This document shows positions 17,883 through 28,789 of a stretch of DNA of 51,566 nucleotides, piece after piece. The stretch lies in NCBI GenBank assembly GCA_018645365.1, contig JABGOP010000009.1, positions 1 through 51,566 on the forward strand, in the 5' to 3' direction. The DNA is from Candidatus Cloacimonadota bacterium. GTDB lineage: Bacteria; Cloacimonadota; Cloacimonadia; Cloacimonadales; TCS61. The position numbers were made by a program, and so were the translations under genes. A model generated the notes under the pieces. That model made no database searches. It was not told where the DNA came from and saw only the letters and a list, made by a program, of their open reading frames with translations. Each line of letters begins with the position of its first letter. Position 1 is the stretch's first letter.

Positions 17883-20053
17883 AATTTGAATTCAACTCCG
17901 ATATTTGTGGTGGTAATAATTTCACCTTCACCCTTAATCTCAAAATCTCCATTCAAATCGATATATCGCTGTTGATAGGTTGCCACTAAAACGCTATTTT
18001 CGGAAAGCAAATAATTGATTTTTCCTTCAATAAAAGCAGCTGGTGCTTTGAACTCAAATTTTTCCCATTCAAATTGCGTTTGCGAATAGGTAATTTCAGC
18101 ACTACTCAATTTTGGAATAAAACTTTTTTTGAGAAGCAATGTACCAGAAAGCGATTTATTTGATTCGCCCTCACTCGCATCTGCATACATATCTTGATAA
18201 ATAACAGAAAATTCGGCGATGTTAAAAATATTTGAAGTAATGCTTCCAAACCAACCTTTTGATTTTGGGTAATTTGTTACATTTAGGGTCTCTTCTTTTG
18301 TTTTGATTGAATCTCCCGCAACAGTGGCACGTTGTTCGTCGTAAAGTTGGTCAAAGTAGGCAGGTGCAAATCCTTCGTTGAAATGACGCAATTCTAAATT
18401 TGCTTTGAAAATTAAAAATTCGGCGTAAAATCCTGGAAAAATGAAACCAGAATTCTCGAAGAATGGTTGGTCTTTATTTTTTCTAATTTCAGCAATTTCA
18501 CCATAGTGATAAAGTGAAAATAATTTATTGGTAAGAAGTGGAAGTTCATAATTTAAACCCCACGCACCCACATCATTTTCAGGAAAATCTTTAATAGATG
18601 GGTTTCTTTTCAAATTTCCAGAAGTTTCAAACCAATCGTTAAATCCAATTGAGTCACCATTAATATCCACATAAATTTCTTCCCAATATGATGCGTTAGC
18701 GTCAACTTCATTATGCTCATTTTCATCAAACGGGAAATCATCAAAATAATCATAATAACCATCGTTATCGGTATCTAACAACCCATTATTTTGATTATTG
18801 TCAATTGCACTAATTAATCCCAATTTTATGTTTTTCACAAATGGAATATCGGTTTTTTGCAAAGGTCGAAAAGAAAGTTGTCCCGCTAAAATATCGTTTT
18901 CAGTCACATCTGAAGTAAACAATTCAGTTTCTATTCCTGCAATTGGTAATTTTCCACCAATTTGCAAACCCATTTGTTTCATTTCTGGGTATTTCAACAT
19001 ATTTGAATAATTATTCATAATTAGTCCGTGACCAAGCGTATAGCTTGGGAAACCACCGAGTTTACCGTAAACCACATCACCACGTTGTCCATAACGCAAA
19101 TAGTAAATTTTATTCACATAATCTTGCCATTCATCCCAATCTTCTTCACGCACGCTACCTTCACTATCGATCAATAGTTCGATGTCTAATCCTGCACCAA
19201 ATTTACCAATTGTAAGTTCTGGCATCAAACGAATTTGCGTGTAAAATTTATCGTTAATCGAAACAGACCCCAAACCGCCACCAAAATCTAATGGTCCACT
19301 GTCCGTTGGTGAATCATTTTCTACAATATTTTCTTCAACATTTTCCTCGATTTCTACATCTTCTGGAGTGATTAGGGTAGAAGTTTTCATTTGCGGAATT
19401 GACTGCGGAGTTTGCATCTCTATCTCATTTTCTTCTAATTGTTCGTCCGGCGTAACTGGCGAAACCATTTCGTTAATAAAAGCATCTACATTTGAAGGAA
19501 TTAGATCGAAATCTATCTCTGACATCACAATATTTCCAGTATTCGTAGTTTCACCCATTTGACCGGCGGAAATGTGCATAGATTCACCGCTCACTTTATC
19601 TGTCAGAAGTACCTCTCCTTCGAATGTGAAAAGTTGTGTCATCCCATTTTCCAATATATTTACGAGAAAATTTGTCCCCTTTACAGAGGCAACTGCATTC
19701 GGCGTTTCAATCATAAATTGCCCGCCACCTTTTGTTACTTTTGCCCAAATTTTTCCAAAATTGAGGATATTAATTTTCTTCTCATCTTTTACTTTGATGT
19801 TCAAACTGCTATTCGGAAATAATTTTATCATCGAATTATCCTCCGTAAAGCTGAGAGCCGCATAAGATTCGGTGAAAGTTTTCACGACATCACCGTTAAA
19901 TAATTTATCCGCTCGCGATAATTGGTAGTTTTGTGCATTCCTCAATAATTGCGTATCCCCTTTTGTTTTAAGAACTTCGGCAATTGCATCAACTCCAAAT
20001 AAGTTCACAAACAACAAAAATGTTACCAATAGAATAATTATATTTTTCTTCAT
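17879..20053 (-). CDS. FecR-domain protein fused to an outer-membrane beta-barrel-like region
   Basis: Signal peptide; LFNGDVVKTFTESYAALSFTEDNSMIKLFPNSSL...IETPNAVASVKGTNFLV (FecR); acidic linker; beta-strand-rich C-terminus ending TTNIGVEFKF. Confidence 0.8.
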   Translation of the reverse strand: MKKNIIILLVTFLLFVNLFGVDAIAEVLKTKGDTQLLRNAQNYQLSRADKLFNGDVVKTFTESYAALSFTEDNSMIKLFPNSSLNIKVKDEKKINILNFGKIWAKVTKGGGQFMIETPNAVASVKGTNFLVNILENGMTQLFTFEGEVLLTDKVSGESMHISAGQMGETTNTGNIVMSEIDFDLIPSNVDAFINEMVSPVTPDEQLEENEIEMQTPQSIPQMKTSTLITPEDVEIEENVEENIVENDSPTDSGPLDFGGGLGSVSINDKFYTQIRLMPELTIGKFGAGLDIELLIDSEGSVREEDWDEWQDYVNKIYYLRYGQRGDVVYGKLGGFPSYTLGHGLIMNNYSNMLKYPEMKQMGLQIGGKLPIAGIETELFTSDVTENDILAGQLSFRPLQKTDIPFVKNIKLGLISAIDNNQNNGLLDTDNDGYYDYFDDFPFDENEHNEVDANASYWEEIYVDINGDSIGFNDWFETSGNLKRNPSIKDFPENDVGAWGLNYELPLLTNKLFSLYHYGEIAEIRKNKDQPFFENSGFIFPGFYAEFLIFKANLELRHFNEGFAPAYFDQLYDEQRATVAGDSIKTKEETLNVTNYPKSKGWFGSITSNIFNIAEFSVIYQDMYADASEGESNKSLSGTLLLKKSFIPKLSSAEITYSQTQFEWEKFEFKAPAAFIEGKINYLLSENSVLVATYQQRYIDLNGDFEIKGEGEIITTTNIGVEFKF

Positions 20054-20118
20054 TTATTCCTCCGATTTCTTTTTTTATGATGACAAACTTGGTGTCAAGT
20101 TTTTCGTTAAAATAAAAA

Positions 20119-20141
20119 AAACCCGAAATAAATCGGGTTTT
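20119..20141 (-). terminator. Intrinsic terminator downstream of csp
   Basis: AAACCCGAaataaaTCGGGTTT with T/A-rich flanks. Confidence 0.75.
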
Positions 20142-20163
20142 CTTTTTTGGATGAGTCAATAAG

Positions 20164-20364
20164 TTATATTTCAGAAACTTGAACGGCTCTCGCGCCTTTC
20201 TCGCCTTCTTCAATTTCAAACTGAACTGTTGCACCCTCATTCAAAGTTTTGAAGCCATCTGTTACTATATCTGAATAATGAACGAAATAATCTTGTCCAT
20301 CTTCACAAGTAACAAACCCAAAACCTTTCTGGCCGTTAAACCATTTTACTTTGCCTTGTTTCAT
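20164..20364 (-). CDS. Cold-shock protein (CspA family)
   Basis: [33 protein letters not shown]. Confidence 0.97.
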   Translation of the reverse strand: MKQGKVKWFNGQKGFGFVTCEDGQDYFVHYSDIVTDGFKTLNEGATVQFEIEEGEKGARAVQVSEI

Positions 20365-20500
20365 CTTGAACTCCTATCTTTTTTTGGGATAAATCCCTTT
20401 TCAAAATGATGCGACTTTCACCGCATCGACATATACTCGCCAACTTTTATTCGAGTGAGATATCGTCAAGTTATTTTATTTTTGATTGATAATAATCAAA

Positions 20501-20529
20501 GAAGGGCTCGCTTTAAAAGCAAGCCCTTC
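20501..20529 (-). terminator. Hairpin downstream of the tRNA, possible terminator
   Basis: GAAGGGCTcGC-TTTAAAA-GCaAGCCCTTC inverted repeat; weak T tract. Confidence 0.55.
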
Positions 20530-20539
20530 AAACCAAATT

Positions 20540-20615
20540 TGGTGGACCCAAGAGGAATCGAACCTCTGACCGTCCGGTTATGAGCCGGAAGCTCTACCAA
20601 CTGAGCTATAGGTCC
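20540..20615 (-). tRNA. tRNA with CAU anticodon (elongator Met or Ile2/lysidine), encoded CCA
   Basis: GGACCTATAGCTCAGTTGGTAGAGCTTCCGGCTCATAACCGGACGGTCAGAGGTTCGATTCCTCTTGGGTCCACCA; cloverleaf arms pair; anticodon loop CTCATAA. Confidence 0.95.
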
Positions 20616-20667
20616 TCTTTTTAATCGTGTTCAAAACAAATTTTGAAGTTTATATGTCAAGCACTTC

Positions 20668-22413
20668 CTATTCTTTCACATTAAAGTTATTGATGAATTT
20701 CCGAAGAATATTACTTCTGGTAGGATGGCGTAATTTATTCAATGCTTTTTCTTCTATCTGGCGAATACGCTCACGTGTTACACTAAATATGTTTCCAACT
20801 TCTTCCAAAGTTCTGTGGTAACCATCATCTATTCCAAAACGGAGACGAATTACCCTCTCTTCTCGTGATGAAAGTGTTTTTAAAACTTCATCCATTTGTT
20901 TTTGCAACAAATTTCTTTCGGCAGTTCGTTCTGGCGTAATGGTAGCTTTATCCTCGATAAAATCCCCGAGCATACTGTCATCATCGTCATCACCAATTGG
21001 TTTATCCAACGAAACAGGCTCTTTCGTAATCGTGAGAATATTTTTCACTTTATCAACCGATAAATCCATTTTATTGGCAATCTCTTCTGGATACGGTTCG
21101 CGTCCCAAAGACTGCATCAACTTCCTACTTGTCCGCTTCACTTTATTGATTGCCTCAATCATATGAACTGGAATGCGGATTGTTCTAGCTTGGTCAGCAA
21201 TCGCCCGCGTGATAGCTTGCCTAATCCACCAAGTTGCGTAGGTGCTAAATTTGAAACCTTTGCGGTAATCATATTTTTCCACGGCACGCATCAAGCCAGT
21301 ATTTCCCTCTTGAATGAGGTCCAAAAAATCTAAACCACGATTGTTATAGCGTTTCGCAATACTTACCACCAATCGCACATTTGCTTCAATCATTCTGTTT
21401 TTTGAACGTTCTTTTGTGTTTTCACCGAGCGAAATTTCATAAAGTAAATCGGTTAATTCGGTTGACGTCATTTTTGTCTCAAGCTCAACCCTTCTAATTT
21501 TACGGCGTGCATTTTTAATTTTTCGCAATGTTTCCACAAAAACGCTTGGTTCTATATTCGTCTCTTTGAATACTGCTTGATATTCCTCTTCCGATTTATC
21601 TGCCTTTCTACCGAAGGTGCAAATTTCATCGATGGAATATTTGCGAATTTTAGAGAGATTATCTATCGCTTTTTGACTGGTATCAATTCTATTTACCAAG
21701 CTGCGAACACGGTACACCATTCGTTTCAAGAACTTTTCGTTATATTTGAAAGATTGAAATAATTCGACCAATTCCATTCTTTTTTTCGTTAAATTTTTCA
21801 AATCAATTGGAACGCCATTTGCATCCAAATCTTCTTCATCGAGAACTTCGCCAACTTCATTCAAAATGGATTCCGCTTTGCTAATCATCTGCTCGTATTT
21901 ATTTACCATCGATGATTCTTGTGCTTTATCCATCCAAGTGCCATATTCAATTTTGATGATGTGATTTATTTTGATGCGACCTTCTTTGTAACGGTGGAGA
22001 AAATTCTTCATTTCGCGAAGTGTGCTGCCACTCATAAAAATATATTTATTTATTTGTTGTTGACCGTTTTCAATTTTTTTGGCGATGCGTACTTCACCTT
22101 CTCTGTCCAAAAGCGGAACGCGACCCATTTCGCCCAAATACATTCGCACCGGATCATCGTAGTAGCGTTTATTGGTGAATTTTTTGGTCGGCTTTTCTTT
22201 TTTGATAATCTTATTTTTCTTGCTCACTTTTTTTCGTGTTTCATCTACTAATTCAATTCCTTCTTTGGATAATTCGTCAATTATGTTTTCAATTTTATCC
22301 AGAAAAATTGGGCTGTTTGGTAAAACGTCGTTGACTTCTTTGAAGGTTAATGAGCCCTGGTTTTTCTTCCCCATCTTGATTAATTTGGTTACACATTCGT
22401 TATAACTAATCAT
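20668..22413 (-). CDS. rpoD: RNA polymerase primary sigma factor RpoD
   Basis: [76 protein letters not shown]-type region 2; region 4 [30 protein letters not shown]. Confidence 0.97.
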   Translation of the reverse strand: MISYNECVTKLIKMGKKNQGSLTFKEVNDVLPNSPIFLDKIENIIDELSKEGIELVDETRKKVSKKNKIIKKEKPTKKFTNKRYYDDPVRMYLGEMGRVPLLDREGEVRIAKKIENGQQQINKYIFMSGSTLREMKNFLHRYKEGRIKINHIIKIEYGTWMDKAQESSMVNKYEQMISKAESILNEVGEVLDEEDLDANGVPIDLKNLTKKRMELVELFQSFKYNEKFLKRMVYRVRSLVNRIDTSQKAIDNLSKIRKYSIDEICTFGRKADKSEEEYQAVFKETNIEPSVFVETLRKIKNARRKIRRVELETKMTSTELTDLLYEISLGENTKERSKNRMIEANVRLVVSIAKRYNNRGLDFLDLIQEGNTGLMRAVEKYDYRKGFKFSTYATWWIRQAITRAIADQARTIRIPVHMIEAINKVKRTSRKLMQSLGREPYPEEIANKMDLSVDKVKNILTITKEPVSLDKPIGDDDDDSMLGDFIEDKATITPERTAERNLLQKQMDEVLKTLSSREERVIRLRFGIDDGYHRTLEEVGNIFSVTRERIRQIEEKALNKLRHPTRSNILRKFINNFNVKE

Positions 22414-22421
22414 TTTTCTCC

Positions 22422-24119
22422 CTAATAAAGCGTTCTATTTACTACTTTTTTATTCAACTTTGCAATCTTTTTCTTCAATTCATTTTTTTGAGAATAATAC
22501 TCCAAGTTCCCTGTGCCTTCTTTTATTTTTCTATTTATTTCGGCAAGCTGAAAATTCATCTTTCTTATTTTCAGTCCATTTAGCACTTTTTCACAATCCG
22601 CCTGCGGGGCTTCTAAAATTAAAAATCCAGCAATCATATTCTTAATGTTTTCGTCACCAATCTGCTCAATTTTTGAAGATAAATCATTCAACTCTGCAAA
22701 GTTGTTCATTAAAAATTCAAATATTTTTTTGTGCTCCTCTTTAAAAAAATAACTCGAATCTATTGATTGCGCAACTTTTTTCTGTTCAATTTTTGAGTCG
22801 ATGATAAACATCAACACATCTTTTTCATCTTGAAATTTATCCAAATGAATTTCTGCCGATTTTTGTGGCATATTTTGCCTTTTCGGCGATTTCACTTTTG
22901 AATAAATAGCGTGCTCCGAAATCGCAAAAACTTCGCCCAATTCTTTAATGAATAGTTCTTTTGAAATTTCATCCTCAATCTCATTCATCACCTCTAATAA
23001 AAGAAATAATTTTTGCTTTTCATTTAAATTTTGTGAAATGTCATTTTTCAAAAAAACGGACAATGATTTTGCTTGCGAAATTTTAGTTTGCATTTCATCT
23101 ACACCATTATCCACAATGAAGTTATCTGGGTCGGCATCATTCGGAAAATCAACAATTTTTGCAGACATACCAAACTTCAAAATATTCGAAGAAGCACGAA
23201 TTGCCGCTTTTTTCCCAGCTTTATCACCATCATAAAGCATCACAATGTTGGCAGTATACCGACTCAATAAATTTATTTGACCATCTGTGAGTGATGTGCC
23301 CAAAGATGCCACCGAATTTGTGAAACCGTTTTCATATAATCGCAAAAAATCCGTGTAGCCTTCACAAACAAAAACCACATCTTTTTTGGCAATATCGTAC
23401 TTGGTTATATTTAGACCATAAAGTTCATTACCTTTCGTATAAATACTTGTCGTTGGTGAATTTACATACTTTCCACCACCTTGGTTTTCGTGTAAAATTC
23501 TGCCACCAAAAGCAATAACCTTACCGATGTGATCGTAAATTGGAAACATCAATCTTTCTCGAAAAAGGTCACTATTATTCGAAGTAAAAAGACCCGTTTC
23601 TGCCAAAATCTTACTGTTAATTTGATTTTTCAGAAGATAGTTTTTCAAACCAGCAAAACTATCTAATGCGTAACCAATCTGAAATTTATTTATCGTCTCT
23701 GCCGAAATTTCCCTTTTTTGTAAGTACTCTTTCGGAAACCTCCCAAATTGGTGTAAATTTTGATGATAATAATCAACCGTAAGCTGATATATTTTATAAA
23801 TTAAGTCTCGCTTCGTGTCCTTTTTTTTAGATGTGTTTTGAACGGTAATTCCGACCCGATTTGCTAATTTTTTTAACGCATCAATAAAGGAAATTTTTTC
23901 GTAATCGCGTACAAATGTAGCGGCATTACCACCTTTTCCACAACCAAAACATTTGAAAATTTGCTTCTTCTCGCTCACCACAAATGATGCCGTTTTTTCA
24001 TCGTGAAATGGACAACGAGATTTGTAGTTACTCCCCGTTCTTTTCAACGGAAAATACTCACCAATAACATCGACAATATTGGTCATCTCCAAAATTCTAT
24101 CTATCTGCGATTGATCCAT
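22422..24119 (-). CDS. dnaG: DNA primase DnaG
   Basis: CHC2 zinc finger [58 protein letters not shown]. Confidence 0.97.
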   Translation of the reverse strand: MDQSQIDRILEMTNIVDVIGEYFPLKRTGSNYKSRCPFHDEKTASFVVSEKKQIFKCFGCGKGGNAATFVRDYEKISFIDALKKLANRVGITVQNTSKKKDTKRDLIYKIYQLTVDYYHQNLHQFGRFPKEYLQKREISAETINKFQIGYALDSFAGLKNYLLKNQINSKILAETGLFTSNNSDLFRERLMFPIYDHIGKVIAFGGRILHENQGGGKYVNSPTTSIYTKGNELYGLNITKYDIAKKDVVFVCEGYTDFLRLYENGFTNSVASLGTSLTDGQINLLSRYTANIVMLYDGDKAGKKAAIRASSNILKFGMSAKIVDFPNDADPDNFIVDNGVDEMQTKISQAKSLSVFLKNDISQNLNEKQKLFLLLEVMNEIEDEISKELFIKELGEVFAISEHAIYSKVKSPKRQNMPQKSAEIHLDKFQDEKDVLMFIIDSKIEQKKVAQSIDSSYFFKEEHKKIFEFLMNNFAELNDLSSKIEQIGDENIKNMIAGFLILEAPQADCEKVLNGLKIRKMNFQLAEINRKIKEGTGNLEYYSQKNELKKKIAKLNKKVVNRTLY

Positions 24120-25441
24120 TTAATTCCCTTTTCAAAAGAAAAATCATCTTTTTTAAATAACGCTAAACACACATCTACCACTTTTTCATCATACAGTTTA
24201 CCACGATTTTTGGAAATTTCTGCCAACGCTGCATCAATGCCCAATGCTGGCCGATATGGTCTATCTAAAGCCATTGCTTCCAGCACGTCTGCCACACAAA
24301 TAATTCGTGAACCGATGTCTAATTTATCGCCAGTTATCCCATTTGGATAACCAGAACCGTCCATTTTTTCGTGATGTTGCAGAACCATTTTTGCCACCGA
24401 CCAATCGAAGTCAACCGCATTACTTAAAATATCAAATCCAATTTGCGAGTGTGTCTTAATGAGTGCGTATTCGAGATCTGAAATTTTTTCTATTTTTGTT
24501 AAAATTTCGGTTGGAACATTTATTTTACCAATATCATGAATCCTTGCTGCCATTTTAATATCAGCAATTTCATGTTTGGATAACTTCATTTTTTGAGCGA
24601 TAGCTACTGAAATTTCTGCCACACTTTTTTGATGCGCAACAGTATATGGATCACGCAAATTTAAAGTTGAAACTAATACATTTATCGTACCGTCAAATGC
24701 TTTTTCTAGCTTATCGTAATTTATTCTCAACTCTTTTTCGGCTTTTGAAAGAACTTTTTCGTGCAAAATAAAATATAAAACCATGCCAATTATGGCAAAA
24801 ATAAGGAGAGCAATCTCACTCAAAAGTGCTTCAGCACCAATTAGAGGTTCGATGATAAAATCCACGATGACAACGGCCAACGCAAACAAAAATACCATCG
24901 TCAAAAAAAGATATTCCGATTTCAAATGCCTTTCATTTGTTTGACGATATTTATTCAAATAGACAATCGAAATTGGCACCGTTCCCATAAAATAAACGAT
25001 TGAGCGTAAATAATCAATATTATTAGGCAATCCCCAATCTATTCCACCACTAACTTCAAATTTAGGTTGAATATCGCTAAAAATTGAGAGAACCGTTACC
25101 ACAGAACCGTATAGAAAAATTATACCAAAACCCCACCATGCCGAAATTTTCGGAAATTTCAAATGAACAAAAAGATGCCCCAATAACCCATTTGCAAAAG
25201 TGAGCAAAATTGAACTGACTATTAACATCCAAATTATACCAGTTGCACTGTGGGTGAAAATAGTGCCAGCAAATGCCCCCGAAAAACAGACCAATGTGAG
25301 CGACAAAAAAACAACAAAAATATCGCGTCCCACTGTTGTTTGACTTTTTTTCCATTCCTGATAAAATCTGTAAGTTACAAAAGAAAACACAAAACTAATC
25401 GGTGCGTAAACAATCCCTGTAAACGAAAAATAATTTTCCAT
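24101..25441 (-). CDS. Membrane-anchored HD-GYP domain protein (putative c-di-nucleotide phosphodiesterase)
   Basis: About seven N-terminal hydrophobic segments; HD-GYP VAHQKSVAEISVAIAQKM...ARIHDIGKINVP...HHEKMDGSGYPNG...DVLEAMALDRPYRPALG. Confidence 0.92.
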   Translation of the reverse strand: MENYFSFTGIVYAPISFVFSFVTYRFYQEWKKSQTTVGRDIFVVFLSLTLVCFSGAFAGTIFTHSATGIIWMLIVSSILLTFANGLLGHLFVHLKFPKISAWWGFGIIFLYGSVVTVLSIFSDIQPKFEVSGGIDWGLPNNIDYLRSIVYFMGTVPISIVYLNKYRQTNERHLKSEYLFLTMVFLFALAVVIVDFIIEPLIGAEALLSEIALLIFAIIGMVLYFILHEKVLSKAEKELRINYDKLEKAFDGTINVLVSTLNLRDPYTVAHQKSVAEISVAIAQKMKLSKHEIADIKMAARIHDIGKINVPTEILTKIEKISDLEYALIKTHSQIGFDILSNAVDFDWSVAKMVLQHHEKMDGSGYPNGITGDKLDIGSRIICVADVLEAMALDRPYRPALGIDAALAEISKNRGKLYDEKVVDVCLALFKKDDFSFEKGIKWINRR

Positions 25442-25447
25442 AATTCC

Positions 25448-27769
25448 TCATTTTGTGAATAAGATCACAGTAACTCCGTCACCGCCTGCTTCTGGTGGAG
25501 GTGAGAAAAAATCGACAATATTCTTGTCGGTTCGCAAATAAGTTCTCACCTTTTGCTTCAAAATTCCGCTCCCTTTCCCGTGCACAATTCGTCCCATATT
25601 TTGTCCACTCAAGATGGCATTATCAATGAATTTCTGAAGCTTTGGCAAAGCTTCGTCAAATGTATTCCCCAAAAGCTTCAGCTCCAATTTTGCGGAATTT
25701 TGTGGCATTAAAACAGTCTTTATCTTTTCGCGTTTTTTTCTTTTTATTGTTTCATATAATTTCTCTTTCGAGGTCGCAAAAGTGATGCCATTCATATCTA
25801 CTTTTACGCTGTTTTTGGCAATATCCACCACCACTACTTCCGTTTCGAAATCGGCTAACCAAGCTGTTTGACCGACTCTAATTTTCTTAAGTGATTTTCT
25901 GGTCGAATCGTTTAATTTGCCTTCAATTTCTGCAAATTCCTTATTTTTTTCTACAACTTTTTGGAACGATTTTTGGAATGATTTTTTATCCTGTTTTTTA
26001 ATTTCGGAAATTTCGGCATTTAATTTTTTTTGGAGCGTTGTCAAAAAATCACGTGCTTCTTTTATCGATTTTTTTTTGATCTCTTTTGTCTCGTTTTCTT
26101 GGAATTTAATTTTATTTTCGTAATCTTTAATTTTCTGTTTTAAAAGAGCCGATTTTAATTTAAATTGATAATTCTGTCGTGCTAATTCTTTCTTTTCTTC
26201 CGACATTTTCCTTAAAATTTCGGTCAATTCTATGCTTTGTCGACCGGCAAGTTTACGCGCTCGATTAATCAACTCTACATCCATTCCTAATTGTGATGCA
26301 ACCTCAATCGCAAAACTATTTCCTGGCAATCCCAAATTGAATTTATAGGTCGGCAGATGTTTTTGATGGTCAAATTGCATTGCAGCATTCACACAATTTT
26401 CATCGTTTTCGGCGAATAATTTCAGAGCTGTGTAGTGCGTTGTAATCACGCCCATTATCGAGTTTTGTGCAATCCTTTCCAAGATAGATTGAGCGAGTGC
26501 GGAGCCTTGTTCTGGGTCGGTAGCTGCACCAATTTCGTCAATCAAAACAAGCGTTTTCTCATCACCATTTTGCACCATTTCTTTAATTTTTTTTATGTGT
26601 GAAGAAAATGTACTCAACGCATTTTCAATCGATTGATGATCGCCAATATCAGCAAATACTTGTTCAAAAATTCCCACTTCACTTCCCTCTTTTACGGGAA
26701 TTGGTAAGCCCGAAAGTGCCATTAGGGTAAGTAAACCAACCGTTTTTAGGGTAATCGTTTTCCCACCTGTATTCGGTCCTGAAATAATAAGTAATCTAAA
26801 ATTCTTACCTAATTCCAAATCGAATGGAATTACTTTTTCCCAATTTTTGAATGCCAAAATCAAAAGAGGATGCCTTGCTTCGATCAGCTTCAAATGTGGT
26901 TTTTGCAAAATTTCTGGAATTGTGCAACGCAAGTTGTTAGCAAACCTAGCAACTGCAAAATAGTAATCCAACTTTTGTAAAATTTTTGTGTTTAATAAAA
27001 TGTCGTCTTTACGATATTTTATTTCATCACTAAATACTTTGAAAATACGAAAAATTTCGCGTTTTTCTTCATTCAAAAGTAAATCCAATTCGTTGTTGCC
27101 AGCTACCACTTCTGCCGGCTCCAAAAACACAGAAGACTTGCTGTGACCGTGCGTGATGCCTTTCACAAAATGCACGGCACCCTCCTTGATCGGAATGACA
27201 TATCGCCCATTTCGCTGCGTCACAATCTCGTCATACACAAATTTACGCGACTTCAAATTTTGAATTTTACTGTTTAATTCGGAAATAATGTTCTTTCGCA
27301 ACCTTACTTTTCGGCGCCGAATTGTCAACAACTGTTTGGAAGCAGAATCTTTCACTTCGCCTTCGGCTGAAAAGATTTCGCTAAATCGAACCGTTAACTC
27401 TGGCAATTGGATTATTTGTCGAATTAATTTCAAATAATCAGAAAATTTCTCCGCATCATCAAAATTTTGTTCAATATTATTTGAGGCGATAACATTAAAA
27501 CAAATTTGACGAAATTCAGCAAAGTTGTAAGTGTCGTGCTTAAAATTTATCAGTAATTCATCAAGCTTTGAGATATTTCCAAAATTATACGATTTTTTTT
27601 CGACAAGTAAATCTTGTAATTCTTTCGTTAAATTTAGTTTTTTTTCAATCGTATTTTTGTTTTTTAACGGATGCAATTTTACGGCAATTGCTCTACCCAA
27701 TTCCGATTGACATTCAGAACTGATTTGATTTTTTATTTTGTCGAATTCAAGCTGATAAAATGTATCCAT
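25448..27769 (-). CDS. mutS2: MutS2 family protein with Smr domain
   Basis: Walker A ISGPNTGGKTITLKTVGL; DEIGAATDPEQGSALAQ; C-terminal Smr IVHGKGSGILKQKVRTYL. Confidence 0.96.
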   Translation of the reverse strand: MDTFYQLEFDKIKNQISSECQSELGRAIAVKLHPLKNKNTIEKKLNLTKELQDLLVEKKSYNFGNISKLDELLINFKHDTYNFAEFRQICFNVIASNNIEQNFDDAEKFSDYLKLIRQIIQLPELTVRFSEIFSAEGEVKDSASKQLLTIRRRKVRLRKNIISELNSKIQNLKSRKFVYDEIVTQRNGRYVIPIKEGAVHFVKGITHGHSKSSVFLEPAEVVAGNNELDLLLNEEKREIFRIFKVFSDEIKYRKDDILLNTKILQKLDYYFAVARFANNLRCTIPEILQKPHLKLIEARHPLLILAFKNWEKVIPFDLELGKNFRLLIISGPNTGGKTITLKTVGLLTLMALSGLPIPVKEGSEVGIFEQVFADIGDHQSIENALSTFSSHIKKIKEMVQNGDEKTLVLIDEIGAATDPEQGSALAQSILERIAQNSIMGVITTHYTALKLFAENDENCVNAAMQFDHQKHLPTYKFNLGLPGNSFAIEVASQLGMDVELINRARKLAGRQSIELTEILRKMSEEKKELARQNYQFKLKSALLKQKIKDYENKIKFQENETKEIKKKSIKEARDFLTTLQKKLNAEISEIKKQDKKSFQKSFQKVVEKNKEFAEIEGKLNDSTRKSLKKIRVGQTAWLADFETEVVVVDIAKNSVKVDMNGITFATSKEKLYETIKRKKREKIKTVLMPQNSAKLELKLLGNTFDEALPKLQKFIDNAILSGQNMGRIVHGKGSGILKQKVRTYLRTDKNIVDFFSPPPEAGGDGVTVILFTK

Positions 27770-27777
27770 TCAATAAA

Positions 27778-28293
27778 TTACTGCGATATTTTTTTCTGCA
27801 GTTCTTCTGTTTTTTCGTTAAGTTGGGGATATTTCATTTTCAAATCGCTTGTAATCGCCTTTACATATTTCGTGATTATCGATTTATTTGTCAAGCCATC
27901 TACTTGTTGTGCGAAAGGTGAAATTTCCAATAACATCAAAATAATAGCGAGTAAAATTCCATAATTAATGATATTAAAAATACCGCCAAGCAGCCTATCT
28001 AAACCAGATAAATTAAGAAAACTGAGTATTTTTTTCATCATCAAAACAATTAATTTTCCGATAATTGTTACTAAAACAATAATCAGAACATACGATAAAA
28101 TTGTGGCTAATAACTCACTAAATTCAAATTGATTTATGAGATAAATTTTTGTGGAAACACCAAAATTTCTAATTAAAATAAAAGTAGCAATCAAGCAGAC
28201 AAAACCGGTTACAATTGAGACAAATCCTTTTTTGATGCCACCAAAAAAGAACAACAATAAAACCACGCCCAAAATAATATCTAAAAAATGCAT
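27778..28293 (-). CDS. CvpA family membrane protein
   Basis: MHFLDIILGVVLLLFFFGGIKKGFVSIVTGFV...LSGLDRLLGGIFNI; typical cvpA-mutS2 adjacency. Confidence 0.85.
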   Translation of the reverse strand: MHFLDIILGVVLLLFFFGGIKKGFVSIVTGFVCLIATFILIRNFGVSTKIYLINQFEFSELLATILSYVLIIVLVTIIGKLIVLMMKKILSFLNLSGLDRLLGGIFNIINYGILLAIILMLLEISPFAQQVDGLTNKSIITKYVKAITSDLKMKYPQLNEKTEELQKKISQ

Positions 28294-28328
28294 CGTATCT
28301 CCTTCATAATTTACGCCAGAAATCAAAA

Positions 28329-28351
28329 ATGGGGAGAATTTCTCTCCCCAT
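28329..28351 (-). terminator. Hairpin downstream of rpsU
   Basis: ATGGGGAGA-ATTTC-TCTCCCCAT. Confidence 0.7.
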
Positions 28352-28389
28352 CATTACATAAAAATAAATTTCACTTTGTTGCAGTTAAA

Positions 28390-28590
28390 TTAGAATCTTC
28401 TGCGTTTTCTCATCAACTTGATTTGTTTTCTAACTGCTTCTTTCTTTTTTCTGCGACGCTCAACTGTCGGCTTTTCGAAATATTTATTTTTTTTAATATC
28501 GGAAAGAAGACCTGCTCTCTCGCAAGATTTCTTGAATTTTTTCAAAAGAATTTTGAAATGTTCACCGTCTTTTGCAATTACCTTAGGCAC
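28390..28590 (-). CDS. rpsU: 30S ribosomal protein S21 (GTG start)
   Basis: LLKKFKKSCERAGLLSDIKKNKYFEKPTVERRRKKKEAVRKQ. Confidence 0.93.
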   Translation of the reverse strand: MPKVIAKDGEHFKILLKKFKKSCERAGLLSDIKKNKYFEKPTVERRRKKKEAVRKQIKLMRKRRRF

Positions 28591-28789
28591 TAAAAATCAC
28601 CCCCCTTTTTTTAAACTTAAACAGAGAATGGCATTCTTTTTCACAATCTGCTAGTGTCAAGCAAAGAAAAGCTAAGGCTTCAAATTCATAAAAAACGCTA
28701 CTATCAGAAAATCTTTCCAAAAAATAGCTTGAACAAATAAAGATGTTTTAAAATCTGACTTTTCATATTTAAAATTATTGGAGGAACAT

